Assembly: GCA_037140715.1 (NCBI GenBank)
Contig: JBAXDX010000034.1
Span: forward strand, 1-27,280
Direction: 5' to 3'
Origin: JAUZPB01 sp037140715
Lineage (GTDB): Bacteria > Bacteroidota > Ignavibacteria > Ignavibacteriales > SURF-24
DNA length: 27,280 bases
Numbering within the stretch: the stretch's first letter is position 1; each line of letters opens with the position of its first letter. Both the position numbers and the translations under genes were made by a program. Shown piece by piece: positions 1-8,192 of the stretch. Under the pieces are notes generated by a model. That model made no database searches. It was not told where the DNA came from and worked only from the letters and a program-made list of their open reading frames with translations.

Positions 1-101
1 AGCCCATCGAACAAAACAGAATAAAAATCCATAAGCCCTGCATGGGCGCAATATGGCGTTAACCTGACAGCATTGATACCTGAAAGGTGGTTCCCCGTTC
101 T

Positions 102-755
102 TCAATGAAAGTATTTCAGGAATAACTTCATTTGAACTAACGTCATAACAAACCCGAACAAGCTGCCGGCAATTACCTGCAGGAGTGTATGCTTTTTAAG
201 CTTTATTCTTGACCAGCAAATGATTATAAGCAGGAGGAAGAAGAAGAAGCCTGTCTTAGGACTGACAAGCGTAAGGGCTGCAACCGGACCGGAAGCTCCG
301 ATAGCGTGAGCACTTATCTTCCAGTATCTGTTAATTAATATCAAAATAAGAGTATCGGATATATAACAGAACCAGAAGGAAACAGTAATTATATTAATAT
401 TGAAGTAAAGTAAAATGAAAAGACCGGGAGTGTAAAGGATAATTGCAATGGAAAACGGAAGTGAACGTTCTTCCTTCAAAGTTGCATCAATATCGACAAC
501 CTTTCCTTTTCTAATGAGGTACATAACCATTATAATCTGAAAAGAGAAGCCGAATGTAAGGGCAACGAGGATTATGGTCATCTGATTTCTTAAAGTGCTT
601 TCAAAAACGAAGGCGAAAAAAGGCAGAAGAAGTATTGTAAAGCTTGGCGGAACAAAAGTGGTCGAAATTATTCTTGCAAATTTATATGATACAGAGTTTT
701 TATCCAAGACGCTGCTTTCCCGTTTATTCAATATCCTCAATGCTTCTGTCTTCAT
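102..755 (-). CDS. PAP2-like integral membrane protein, divergent phosphatase motifs
   Basis: A 217-residue, very hydrophobic protein with about six membrane segments. Three stretches resemble the PAP2 (phosphatidic acid phosphatase type 2) signature: DIDATLKEERSLPF (residues 88-101) for the first motif, KISAHAIGASG (146-156) for the PSGH motif, and SRIKLKKHTLLQ (182-193) for SRx5Hx3D. The final Asp is Gln and PSGH reads ISAH, so activity is uncertain. PAP2 proteins usually remove phosphate from lipid phosphates or prenyl pyrophosphates at the membrane; that role is inferred here. I chose the ATG at 755; a TTG at 776 would add seven residues. Either start overlaps the end of the upstream dihydrouridine synthase gene (stop at 724), so it is the last gene of a coupled operon. 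No Shine-Dalgarno site is visible. Confidence 0.7.
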   Translation of the reverse strand: MKTEALRILNKRESSVLDKNSVSYKFARIISTTFVPPSFTILLLPFFAFVFESTLRNQMTIILVALTFGFSFQIIMVMYLIRKGKVVDIDATLKEERSLPFSIAIILYTPGLFILLYFNINIITVSFWFCYISDTLILILINRYWKISAHAIGASGPVAALTLVSPKTGFFFFLLLIIICWSRIKLKKHTLLQVIAGSLFGFVMTLVQMKLFLKYFH

Positions 756-1728
756 AACGCTTATTGAGGTATGCAAGGTATTTCAGTAGCATTTCTTCGA
801 TTATATAATACTCAGTTACTTTCATAAGTTCCTGCCGGATGGCGGAAACTCCGTGAAGACCTTTAAGATAGGATGAATAATACTTCCTGAATTCAAGTAC
901 AGCTTTCTTCTCTCCTTTTATCAGGATGGAATCTTTCAGATGCCGGAGAGCTGTCATTACTCTGATTTCCCGGTTCAGTACTGTGGAGATAAATCCCTGG
1001 TTAAGCAGTTCCTTTGCTTCAAGAAATATCCATGGATTGGCTATTGCGCCGCGGGCAATCATCACTCCGTCAGCGTTAGTCGTATCAAAGACCTTCTTAA
1101 CATCTTCCGCGGTAAAGACCCCGCCATTCAGGACGACAGGAATCTTAACCACGTCTCTGATTTTATTTATCCATTCCCATTCGGGAGCGCCTGTGTGTCC
1201 CTGTGCTCTTGTACGGCAGTGAATAGTAAGAGCCTGAGCGCCTGCGTCTTCAAGTCTCTGGGATATTTCGACTATTTTAATATTCTCATGATCCCAGCCA
1301 AGCCTTGTTTTAACCGTTACAGGCAGTTTGACCGCGCGGGTTATTTCCCTTACCATTCTTTCAAGGTAAGGCGGATCTTTAAGCAGACCCGCACCCGCTC
1401 CGCGGTTAGCTACTTTCTTAACCCAGCAGCCCGCATTAATATCGATGATGTCAGGGTTTTCCTCTTCTGCAATCAGAGCCGCTCTGACCATTGAGTCAAT
1501 GTTTTCGCCATATATCTGGATGCCGACCGGGCGTTCTTCTTCGGTTATCTTAAGCTTTTTATGAGTTTTTTGAACCGAACGGATAAGACCTTCGCTGTTA
1601 ACGAATTCAGTATAAACCAGGTCGGCGCCGAAGCCTTTGCATATATTCCTGAATGAGATATCAGTTACATCTTCCATTGGCGCAAGAAGCAGTGCTTTCT
1701 CAATCTCTATCCTGCCAGCTTTGAACAT
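724..1728 (-). CDS. dusB: tRNA-dihydrouridine synthase (DusB-type)
   Basis: A 334-residue FMN-dependent enzyme that reduces uridine to dihydrouridine in tRNA D-loops, in the cytoplasm. The TIM-barrel start LLAPMEDVTD (14-23) is the Dus signature. The catalytic Cys is C101 in NAGCWVKKVANRGAGAGLL, where most relatives have NxGCPxKK, so the residue after Cys is Trp rather than Pro. The FMN-phosphate and substrate parts KTRLGWD, IHCRTRAQGHTG, LNGGVFTAED and MIARGAIANPWIF follow in the usual order. Length is normal. Its ATG shares one base with the TAA stop of the MFS gene (TAATG at 1726-1730), which indicates translational coupling. It may be a generic Dus rather than strictly DusB; the family assignment itself is secure. 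Confidence 0.93.
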   Translation of the reverse strand: MFKAGRIEIEKALLLAPMEDVTDISFRNICKGFGADLVYTEFVNSEGLIRSVQKTHKKLKITEEERPVGIQIYGENIDSMVRAALIAEEENPDIIDINAGCWVKKVANRGAGAGLLKDPPYLERMVREITRAVKLPVTVKTRLGWDHENIKIVEISQRLEDAGAQALTIHCRTRAQGHTGAPEWEWINKIRDVVKIPVVLNGGVFTAEDVKKVFDTTNADGVMIARGAIANPWIFLEAKELLNQGFISTVLNREIRVMTALRHLKDSILIKGEKKAVLEFRKYYSSYLKGLHGVSAIRQELMKVTEYYIIEEMLLKYLAYLNKRYEDRSIEDIE

Positions 1729-2969
1729 TAGAATATACTGCTCCCAATGTTATCGTTTACTGCCATTGATTTGTCCCTGTTCTTCCCCGCGTCAGTAAAC
1801 CTTTTTGAATTGAACAGATACAGACTAAAAAGGAATGTAAGGAACATGAAAGCACCGCCGGTCAGGAACGGGAACTGGTAGCCTAAATAATCAAAAGCAA
1901 AACCACCCCAGAGCGGACCTAACACACGACCCAAAGCGGATAACGACTGGTTAAGACCGAGAATTGCTCCCTGCTGATTTTGAGCAGAATACTTTGATAC
2001 CATGCTAAGAAGCGTTGGCTGAAGCAGCCCGGTACCAATGGCAAGCAGGCACATTACAGCTGCAAGTCCCGTGAATGTACCGCCGTATGGCATTAGACCA
2101 AGTCCGAAGATTAAAATGAAGGAACCTGAAAGCACAATGGCTTTTTCAGAGACTGCATTGCCTAACGTTCGGATAAGACTGCCCTGAATAATCGCACTTA
2201 CTATACCCATTATTGCGAAAAGGTAACCGGTTTCTCTGTCGGTAAAGTGGTAATGCTTATAGCTTAGCAATGCGAATATTCCGTAAATATTGGCACCTGA
2301 GAAAGTAACGATAAAGAATAAAAGAATAAGAGCGCCAATTTCAGGATGTTTAAGTGTTTCAATTGCAAACTTTATGTCAAACATTTTACCACGGCGGGGG
2401 GATAGTTCCATGTTATTTTTGTCAACGGATTCTTTCAGGAAGAAGAATGTAAAGCTAAGGGCGAGGAAAGAAAAGCCGGCGCTTGCCAGTCCGACTATCT
2501 GATAGCCGAAAGACGAAAGTATTCCGCCGATAATAGGTCCGAAAACAAAGCCAAGCCCGAAAGCAACGCCAATTATCCCCATGCCTTTAGCGCGGTCGTG
2601 TTTTGGGGTTATATCGGCAATATAAGCCTGAGCTACGCCGATATTGCTGCCTCCAAACCCGCCCAGTATTCTTGAAACAAGGAGCAGAAGGAATGTATTC
2701 GACACGCTGAAAATCAGATATGAAATACATGTAGTGGCAAGCGATAAAAGGATTATCGGCCGGCGTCCGTATTTATCGGACAATTTACCTAAGACAGGAT
2801 TAAAGAAGAACTGAACGAGCGAAAAGGTGGCGAACAGCACTCCGATATAAAAGTCGGAGATATGAACTACCTTGCTTGCAAATGAAGGAAGTATCGGAAT
2901 CAGGATACCGAACCCCATAAGGTCAATAAAAACAGTCAGAAAAATTATAAACAGGGAAGACTTCCGCAT
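1728..2969 (-). CDS. MFS transporter, drug:H+ antiporter-like (TetA/Bcr type)
   Basis: A 413-residue major facilitator with about 12 hydrophobic segments. The first helix, FIDLMGFGILIPILPSFA, and the loop 2-3 motif GKLSDKYGRRPIIL are characteristic of the 12-helix drug:proton antiporter group that includes TetA-like exporters. GIGLGF-like motif C is represented by GVAFGLGFVFGPIIGG in helix 5, a hallmark of antiporters. The substrate cannot be deduced from sequence. The gene sits between isocitrate dehydrogenase and dihydrouridine synthase with one-base TAATG overlaps on both sides, so it is translated from the same mRNA. That context gives no hint of substrate and argues for a housekeeping exporter rather than acquired resistance. 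The C-terminal ~25 residues are polar and cytoplasmic. Confidence 0.88.
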   Translation of the reverse strand: MRKSSLFIIFLTVFIDLMGFGILIPILPSFASKVVHISDFYIGVLFATFSLVQFFFNPVLGKLSDKYGRRPIILLSLATTCISYLIFSVSNTFLLLLVSRILGGFGGSNIGVAQAYIADITPKHDRAKGMGIIGVAFGLGFVFGPIIGGILSSFGYQIVGLASAGFSFLALSFTFFFLKESVDKNNMELSPRRGKMFDIKFAIETLKHPEIGALILLFFIVTFSGANIYGIFALLSYKHYHFTDRETGYLFAIMGIVSAIIQGSLIRTLGNAVSEKAIVLSGSFILIFGLGLMPYGGTFTGLAAVMCLLAIGTGLLQPTLLSMVSKYSAQNQQGAILGLNQSLSALGRVLGPLWGGFAFDYLGYQFPFLTGGAFMFLTFLFSLYLFNSKRFTDAGKNRDKSMAVNDNIGSSIF

Positions 2970-3988
2970 TACATTTTATCCATTTCATTAATTATAGCAT
3001 CTGCAAATTCATCGGTACCGACAAAATTATCGGGATTCAGGTCACGGGTTACTTTCTTTCCCTCTCCGACGGTCTTGGCAACGGCTGCTTCGATTTTCTT
3101 TGCCACATCGTGTTCTCCAATTCTTTCAAGCATCATAACAGATGCAAGAATAATAGCACACGGGTTAGCAATGTTTTGTCCGGCAATATCAGGTGCCGAG
3201 CCATGGACAGCTTCGTAAAGGGCGATATCGGGACCGATGTTAGCTCCGGGTGCCATACCAAGTCCGCCAACCAGACCGGAAGCAAGATCGGACAGAATAT
3301 CACCAAACAGGTTAGTTGTTACAATAACATCAAACTGATACGGATTCAGCACCATCTGCATCGCCATGTTATCAATTATTTTGTCATTGAACTCAAGTCC
3401 GGGATAATCTTTGGCGATTTCACGTGCGATGTCAAGAAACAGTCCGCTGGTATATTTAAGAATATTTGCTTTGTGTACCGCTGTTACTTTCTTTCTTCCC
3501 CTTTTCTGTGCACTTTCAAATGCAAAACGGAGGATCCTTTCGCAGCCGCGCCGCGTTACGATACCAATCGTTTCAGCTGCCGAGTGTGAACTGTCGATAT
3601 AATGCTCTATTCCTGAATAAAATTCTTCAAGGTTTTCCCTGAAGATAAGAAGATCAATATGATCATACAGAGTTCTGACACCTTTATAAGTCTTTGCCGG
3701 ACGTTCATTGACATAAAGGTCAAATTCTTTTCTCAGTGCAACGTTTATACTACGGAAACCTTTGCCTACGGGAGTAGTCAGCGGACCTTTTAAGGCTATT
3801 TTAGTTCTTGCGATTGAATCGAGAGTCTCCTGAGGTAGCGGGTTTTTATATTTTTCAATTCCTGTTAAGCCTGCGGTTTGTACATCCCAGTAAACTTTAA
3901 CGCCTGTGTGTTCAATAATCTTAATTGTGGCGGTTGTAATATCAGGTCCGATGCCATCACCGGGGATAAGTGTAATTTCATAGCTCAC
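2969..3988 (-). CDS. icd: NAD-dependent isocitrate dehydrogenase (short, IDH/IPMDH family)
   Basis: A 339-residue beta-decarboxylating dehydrogenase converting isocitrate to 2-oxoglutarate. IPGDGIGPDI opens the protein. The substrate-helix motif RSINVALRKEFDLYVNERP has the Ser and Asn of isocitrate dehydrogenases rather than the Leu-rich motif of isopropylmalate enzymes. In HGSAPDIAGQ, Asp-Ile stands where NADP enzymes carry Lys-Tyr, which predicts NAD+ use. FGDILSDLASGLVGGLG supplies the metal-binding aspartates. Translation starts at a GTG (3986-3988) with GAGGT seven to eight bases upstream. It heads the minus-strand operon; its TAA overlaps the MFS start by one base. It feeds 2-oxoglutarate to KorAB encoded near 20485-23366, so a complete or reductive TCA limb is plausible. 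Homoisocitrate dehydrogenase is a less likely alternative. Confidence 0.88.
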   Translation of the reverse strand: MSYEITLIPGDGIGPDITTATIKIIEHTGVKVYWDVQTAGLTGIEKYKNPLPQETLDSIARTKIALKGPLTTPVGKGFRSINVALRKEFDLYVNERPAKTYKGVRTLYDHIDLLIFRENLEEFYSGIEHYIDSSHSAAETIGIVTRRGCERILRFAFESAQKRGRKKVTAVHKANILKYTSGLFLDIAREIAKDYPGLEFNDKIIDNMAMQMVLNPYQFDVIVTTNLFGDILSDLASGLVGGLGMAPGANIGPDIALYEAVHGSAPDIAGQNIANPCAIILASVMMLERIGEHDVAKKIEAAVAKTVGEGKKVTRDLNPDNFVGTDEFADAIINEMDKM

Positions 3989-4369
3989 GAGTAAACCTCA
4001 TTGTTGAAGATTAAAAAGGAAGAATATTTGATGGCTGTAAATTTAAGTAAAATATCTTTCTTCTTGTTAAAAATATACCCGTTGCGGGGATAAATTAATC
4101 CTGTATCCTGCATGAATGTATATAGAGTAGGGATGTCTGCCACCGGCGCAGTATTTAATCACACATCTTACGCAGTACCGGAATGTAAAGTTAAAAGAAA
4201 AAAGCGAAGTCTGAATCAATGGGGAAGTTCATGTTTATGTTTCTTTTGATTTTAGCATAAGAATAAGGTAAATATAATTATTCATGGAGGATAAATTGAT
4301 ATTATTTCCTCAAATTACTATATTTAATTATCAAAATTAACAATATTGGAAATAGAAGGAAAAAAAAGT
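3989..4369. other. Divergent intergenic region between icd and gap
   Basis: This 381-bp AT-rich gap separates the minus-strand icd operon from plus-strand gap, so it must hold promoters for both. A good sigma-70-like site for gap lies at 4296-4324. A small hairpin CCCG-ttg-CGGG sits near 4079-4089 without a U-run. I see no convincing promoter for icd, no tRNA and no plausible protein. Confidence 0.6.
4296..4324 (+). promoter_or_regulatory. Candidate sigma-70-type promoter of gap
   Basis: TTGATA (4296-4301) and TATATT (4319-4324) match the -35 and -10 consensus at five of six bases each, with an ideal 17-bp spacer. Transcription would start near 4331, about 39 bases before the gap ATG, leaving room for the AGAAGGA ribosome site at 4354-4360. 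AT-rich background makes chance matches common. Confidence 0.45.
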
Positions 4370-5365
4370 ATGGCAGTAAAAGTTGGAATTAATGGTTTTG
4401 GCAGAATTGGAAGACTTGTTTTCAGAAGATGTCTGGATTTAGGCAATGTTGAATTTGTCGGTATTAATGATCTGACAGATGCAAAAACATTGGCTCATCT
4501 TCTTAAATATGATTCAGTACATGGAAAGTTCAACGGTACAGTTGAAGTTGATGGCAAAGATATTATCGTTAACGGCGTAAAGATTAAGATTACAGCTGAG
4601 AGAGACCCCTCAAAGTTAAACTGGGGTGCTTTGGCAACCGATGTAGTTATAGAAGCTACCGGTGTATTTGCTACAAAAGAAGCCTGTATGGCACATATCC
4701 AGGCTGGTGCCAAGAAGGTTATCCTTACCGTTCCTGCGAAGGGCGATATCGATGCTACTATAGTTTTAGGTGTAAATGAGGATGCATTAAAGGGCGATGA
4801 ACAGGTTGTCTCGAATGCGTCATGTACAACTAACTGTCTGGCTCCGATGGTAAAGGTTCTTAATGATGCATTTGGCGTTGAAAAAGGCTTTATGACAACA
4901 GTACACTCATATACAAATGATCAGAGGATATTAGACTTTCCGCACAGCGATTTAAGAAGAGCAAGAGCAGCGGCTGTGTCAATTATCCCGACAACAACCG
5001 GTGCTGCGAAGACAGTCGGTAAAGTTATCCCTGAATTAAAGGGTAAGCTGGATGGTTTCTCTTTAAGAGTTCCTACCCCTGACGGTTCAATTACAGATTT
5101 CGTTGCGGTACTTAAGAAAGACGTTACAATTGCAGAAATCAATGCCGCAATGAAAGCAGCTGCTGAAGGCGCAATGAAGGGCATACTCGAATATACAGAA
5201 GACCCGATAGTGTCGGCTGATATTATTCACAATGAACATTCATGCGTTTTTGATGCGTTATCAACGATGGCTAACGGCAATCTGGTAAAAGTTGTCGGCT
5301 GGTATGATAATGAATGGGGATATTCATGCAGAGTAGTAGATCTTCTTTTCAGGATTACAAAATAA
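4370..5365 (+). CDS. gap: Glyceraldehyde-3-phosphate dehydrogenase, type I
   Basis: A 331-residue enzyme oxidising and phosphorylating glyceraldehyde-3-phosphate with NAD+ in glycolysis, reversible in gluconeogenesis. KVGINGFGRIGR opens the Rossmann fold. The catalytic SNASCTTNC holds nucleophile Cys152, and HSYTNDQ supplies the partner His. RRARAAAVSIIPTTTGAAK and WYDNEWGYSCRV are invariant family blocks. An Asp follows Asn in GINDL, which fits NAD+ preference. The ATG at 4370 is chosen because AGAAGGA lies nine bases upstream and because the extra eight residues from a TTG at 4346 match nothing in the family. A strong terminator at 5388-5428 ends the unit before pgk. Confidence 0.97.
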   Translation: MAVKVGINGFGRIGRLVFRRCLDLGNVEFVGINDLTDAKTLAHLLKYDSVHGKFNGTVEVDGKDIIVNGVKIKITAERDPSKLNWGALATDVVIEATGVFATKEACMAHIQAGAKKVILTVPAKGDIDATIVLGVNEDALKGDEQVVSNASCTTNCLAPMVKVLNDAFGVEKGFMTTVHSYTNDQRILDFPHSDLRRARAAAVSIIPTTTGAAKTVGKVIPELKGKLDGFSLRVPTPDGSITDFVAVLKKDVTIAEINAAMKAAAEGAMKGILEYTEDPIVSADIIHNEHSCVFDALSTMANGNLVKVVGWYDNEWGYSCRVVDLLFRITK

Positions 5366-5387
5366 TTACTGAAAAATAAGTTCTTTG

Positions 5388-5428
5388 AAGACGCAGATTC
5401 CCTATCTTTTAGGCTGCGTCTTTTTTTT
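5388..5428 (+). terminator. Intrinsic terminator after gap
   Basis: AAGACGCAG (5388-5396) pairs perfectly with CTGCGTCTT (5414-5422) around a 17-base loop, and the stem runs into eight T residues (5421-5428). The 23-bp distance from the gap stop codon and its orientation fit termination of gap mRNA, so pgk is likely transcribed separately. Confidence 0.88.
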
Positions 5429-5568
5429 AGCTTATACAGGTTATTCCCTGTATGGTAATTATTATAAAACAGTTGAAACTTACGGCGTAGAAATTTGTCC
5501 AACGGTTTAACTAAGTAAAAAGTATTTGACCGGAAAATATAAAAAATGTAAAATTATTCGGAGGAAGA

Positions 5569-6768
5569 ATGAAAAAATTATCAGTTGACCAGCTTGATCT
5601 TAAAGGCAAAAGAGTTTTGGTAAGAGTTGATTTTAACGTGCCATTGGATGGGGACCTGAACATAACGGATGATATCAGGATAACATCGTCTCTGCCTACA
5701 ATCAATAAAATTATAAAAGATGGTGGCAAAGCTATTCTGATGAGCCATCTCGGACGTCCCAAGGGCGCACCGAATCCAAAGTACAGCCTGAAACCTGTGG
5801 CGCAGAGACTCTCGGAATTATTAGGCAAAGAAGTAAAGACTGCCCCTGACTGCATAGGTGCCGAAGTAAAGGCGATTGTCGATGCAATGCAGGAAGGCGA
5901 TGTTCTGTTACTGGAAAACCTGAGATTTCATGCTGAAGAGGAGAAGAACAATCCTGAATTTGCAAAGCAGTTAGCCGGGCTGGGTGATGTATATGTTAAC
6001 GATGCTTTCGGCAGTGCTCACAGGGCGCACGCTTCGACTGAAGGTGTAACGAAATACATTGATGTCTGCGCGTCCGGTTACTTAATGCAGAAAGAACTTG
6101 AATATTTATGGAAAGCAATCGGCGAACCTGAAAGACCATATACCGCTATCTTAGGCGGGGCAAAGATGTCGGGCAAGATTGATGTCATTGAAAACCTGTT
6201 CTCTAAGGTTGATACTCTAATTATTGGCGGCGGGATGGCTTATACGTTCTATAAGGCTATGGGTTATGAAATCGGCAAGTCGCTTCTTGAAGAAGAAAGG
6301 GTCGAAATGGCAAAGTCCCTGCTTGAAAAGGCTAAGGTGGCAAATGTTAATTTTGTTCTTCCGGTGGATGTTGTTGTAACTTCTGAATTTGCTAATGATT
6401 CTCCTTCAGAAGTTGTTTCAATTCAGAACATTTCTGCCGATAAGATGGGGATGGATATCGGGCCAAAGACAATTGAACTCTTCAGGGCTGAAATAGCGGG
6501 GAGCAGGACGATTATCTGGAATGGTCCGATGGGCGTATTCGAAATGAATAACTTTGCCAGAGGTACAAATGCTATTGCCGAAGCACTGGTTGAAGCAACT
6601 GAACAGGGCGCTGTTACAATTATCGGCGGGGGAGATTCTGCGGCGGCAATTAAGAAAGCAGGACTTGAAGATAAGGTTTCGCACGTCTCTACCGGTGGCG
6701 GAGCTTCTCTGGAATTCCTTGAAGGTAAGATACTGCCGGGAGTAGCCGCGTTAAATGATGCTGAATAA
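5569..6768 (+). CDS. pgk: Phosphoglycerate kinase
   Basis: A 399-residue two-domain kinase transferring phosphate from 1,3-bisphosphoglycerate to ADP. The N-terminal substrate domain shows RVLVRVDFNVPL and SHLGRPKG, with ENLRFHAEEE and FGSAHRAHAST later. The C-terminal nucleotide domain shows ILGGAKMSGKIDVIENL, GGGMAYTF, NGPMGVFE and the GGGDSAAA loop. Length is typical. The ATG at 5569 has GGAGGAAG immediately upstream. Although next to gap, it is separated by a terminator and 203 bp, so its transcription is probably independent or by read-through. TTGACC and TAAAAT hexamers 17 bp apart (5526-5554) lie just upstream, but they would start the RNA on the ribosome site itself. Confidence 0.97.
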   Translation: MKKLSVDQLDLKGKRVLVRVDFNVPLDGDLNITDDIRITSSLPTINKIIKDGGKAILMSHLGRPKGAPNPKYSLKPVAQRLSELLGKEVKTAPDCIGAEVKAIVDAMQEGDVLLLENLRFHAEEEKNNPEFAKQLAGLGDVYVNDAFGSAHRAHASTEGVTKYIDVCASGYLMQKELEYLWKAIGEPERPYTAILGGAKMSGKIDVIENLFSKVDTLIIGGGMAYTFYKAMGYEIGKSLLEEERVEMAKSLLEKAKVANVNFVLPVDVVVTSEFANDSPSEVVSIQNISADKMGMDIGPKTIELFRAEIAGSRTIIWNGPMGVFEMNNFARGTNAIAEALVEATEQGAVTIIGGGDSAAAIKKAGLEDKVSHVSTGGGASLEFLEGKILPGVAALNDAE

Positions 6769-6819
6769 TTCGTTTTAATAATATTAAGCGGGTTATAAGG
6801 AAGTTGAACAGGGACTGGT

Positions 6820-6882
6820 AATCGCGGATTAATGTGAATTATACGTATAATCATCAGCATGAAATCCGCGGTTCTTTTTTTT
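6820..6882 (+). terminator. Intrinsic terminator after pgk
   Basis: AATCGCGGATT (6820-6830) pairs with AATCCGCGGTT (6863-6873), eleven pairs including one G-T, followed by C and eight T residues. The 32-base loop contains its own palindrome TTATACGTATAA (6839-6850), so the structure is two stacked stems. It separates pgk from the rhomboid gene. Confidence 0.85.
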
Positions 6883-6976
6883 AAGCATAAGGCAGTTGTA
6901 TTCTTCCGCAGAAACGAATTATTTTATAACGCATTTTTGTTTTTATAATAGAAAGAAAATAGAAAAGAGGGACGTG

Positions 6977-7873
6977 ATGTATTCCGACAGAGATTATTAT
7001 AAACCATCCGGACTTGGCGGCTTCAGCGTATTTCCGCCGGTGATAAAAAACCTGCTAATAATAAATATAGCGGTGTTTCTGGTCAACAATCTGATATTAG
7101 GTAATATCCTGCTGGGAGAGATCCCGGCAAGTATGCTGGTTGATCACTATTTTGCTCTTCAGCCACTCGGACATGGATTTTTTATATGGCAGTTAATAAG
7201 CTACCAGTTCATGCACGCCAATTTTTCGCATATATTCTTTAATATGTTTGCCCTCTGGATGTTCGGAATGGAGATTGAGAACCTTTGGGGACCAAAGAAA
7301 TTCATCTTATATTATCTTGCCTGCGGGGTGGGTGGCGGACTTTTACATCTTATACTTTCTCCGTTCATTACCGGACCTGCCGCTACGGTCGGTGCATCAG
7401 GAGCGATTTACGGCATTATGGTCGCTTTCGGTATGATGTTCCCTGACAGACATATCTATCTCTGGTTTTTTATTCCATTGAAGGCAAAGTATTTAATAGC
7501 TTTCTTTATTGTGCTTGAATTCATGTCTGTCGGCAGTATGGATTTTGTCGCAAGGCTTGCTCACATTGGCGGAGCACTGGTTGGTTTTATATTTATACTG
7601 CTGGATTCACGCGGACAGTTTAACTTTAAGCAGATCTTCAGCAATTTCAGGAAGGAACCTCCTGTTACTGGCGGGAATCAGTTCAGACGCCGGCAATTCT
7701 CAAAAACTGCCAATATTGAGGACGCTGAATTCTTTGAACTGGATAAGTATGAGAAGACGAATATCTCTCAGGAAGAGATAGACAGGATTCTTGACAAGAT
7801 AAGCAAGAGCGGATATCAAAACCTGACAGAGAGGGAAAAGAGAATATTATTTGAAGCAAGCAAAAAAAACTAA
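6977..7873 (+). CDS. Rhomboid family intramembrane serine protease
   Basis: A 298-residue membrane protease with about six helices. The catalytic dyad is intact: Ser141 in VGASGAIYG and His196 in LAHIGGALVG. HANFSHIFFNMFALWMFG (helix 2 region) and the L1-loop residues before it are family features. The C-terminal ~80 residues after the last helix are soluble and charged, ending in ISQEEIDRILDKISKSGYQNLT, a small helical module common at the ends of Bacteroidota-type rhomboids. I chose the ATG at 6977 because AGAGGG lies just upstream; a TTG at 6896 would prepend 27 unrelated residues. Seven bases separate its stop from the lipoprotein gene, so the two are likely co-transcribed. Substrates are unknown. 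Confidence 0.93.
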   Translation: MYSDRDYYKPSGLGGFSVFPPVIKNLLIINIAVFLVNNLILGNILLGEIPASMLVDHYFALQPLGHGFFIWQLISYQFMHANFSHIFFNMFALWMFGMEIENLWGPKKFILYYLACGVGGGLLHLILSPFITGPAATVGASGAIYGIMVAFGMMFPDRHIYLWFFIPLKAKYLIAFFIVLEFMSVGSMDFVARLAHIGGALVGFIFILLDSRGQFNFKQIFSNFRKEPPVTGGNQFRRRQFSKTANIEDAEFFELDKYEKTNISQEEIDRILDKISKSGYQNLTEREKRILFEASKKN

Positions 7874-7880
7874 ACCGGTT

Positions 7881-8192
7881 ATGAAAGAGAGTCTGTTTCT
7901 TATAATTACCTTATCGCTGGTGTTAAATGTTTCCTGCTCACGTGATAAGGTTGTTACCGAAAAGGAAAGATTCGCGAAGCTTTACGTTCTGCTTCAGTTC
8001 AGCGTTGAAAAGAACCGTCCTGATGTTAATGCGATGAAAATCGACAGGGAGAAAATTCTTAAACAGTTTAACCTGACCGAAAAACAATACGAATCGACAT
8101 TTGATTATTACGGTCAGGATGCGGAAAGATGGAAATCCTTTTTTGAAGAAGTTAATTCGCAGCTTGTAAAAGTGAAAAAGAAAACATCCTGA
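7881..8192 (+). CDS. Small putative lipoprotein, DUF4296-like
   Basis: A 103-residue protein beginning with a hydrophobic signal, MKESLFLIITLSLVLNVSC, where Cys19 is a plausible lipid-attachment site although the box (NVSC) is imperfect. The mature part is charged and helical. The stretch KILKQFNLTEKQYESTFDYYGQDAERWKSFFEEVNSQL resembles DUF4296, small Bacteroidota lipoproteins of unknown function with a recurring x-LTxxQxxSxxYY pattern; this match is from memory of the family and not searched. The ATG at 7881 is preferred over a TTG at 7851, which overlaps the rhomboid gene and would spoil the signal. Its TGA is immediately followed by the reversed stop of recQ. Export to the outer or inner membrane is inferred. 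Confidence 0.7.
   Translation: MKESLFLIITLSLVLNVSCSRDKVVTEKERFAKLYVLLQFSVEKNRPDVNAMKIDREKILKQFNLTEKQYESTFDYYGQDAERWKSFFEEVNSQLVKVKKKTS

Noticed and set aside
1..101. Partial gene at the left edge
   Set aside because: No frame on either strand gives recognisable protein; only small inverted repeats such as GCCCAT / ATGGGC are seen.
79..120. CCTGAAA / TTTCAGG inverted repeat as terminator of the PAP2-like gene
   Set aside because: Arms are 7 bp with a 28-base loop, overlap the stop codon and lack a U-run on the minus strand.
5526..5554. TTGACC-17-TAAAAT as the pgk promoter
   Set aside because: Hexamers are good, but transcription would begin at about 5561, on the ribosome site itself, so I do not call it; a very short leader cannot be fully excluded.
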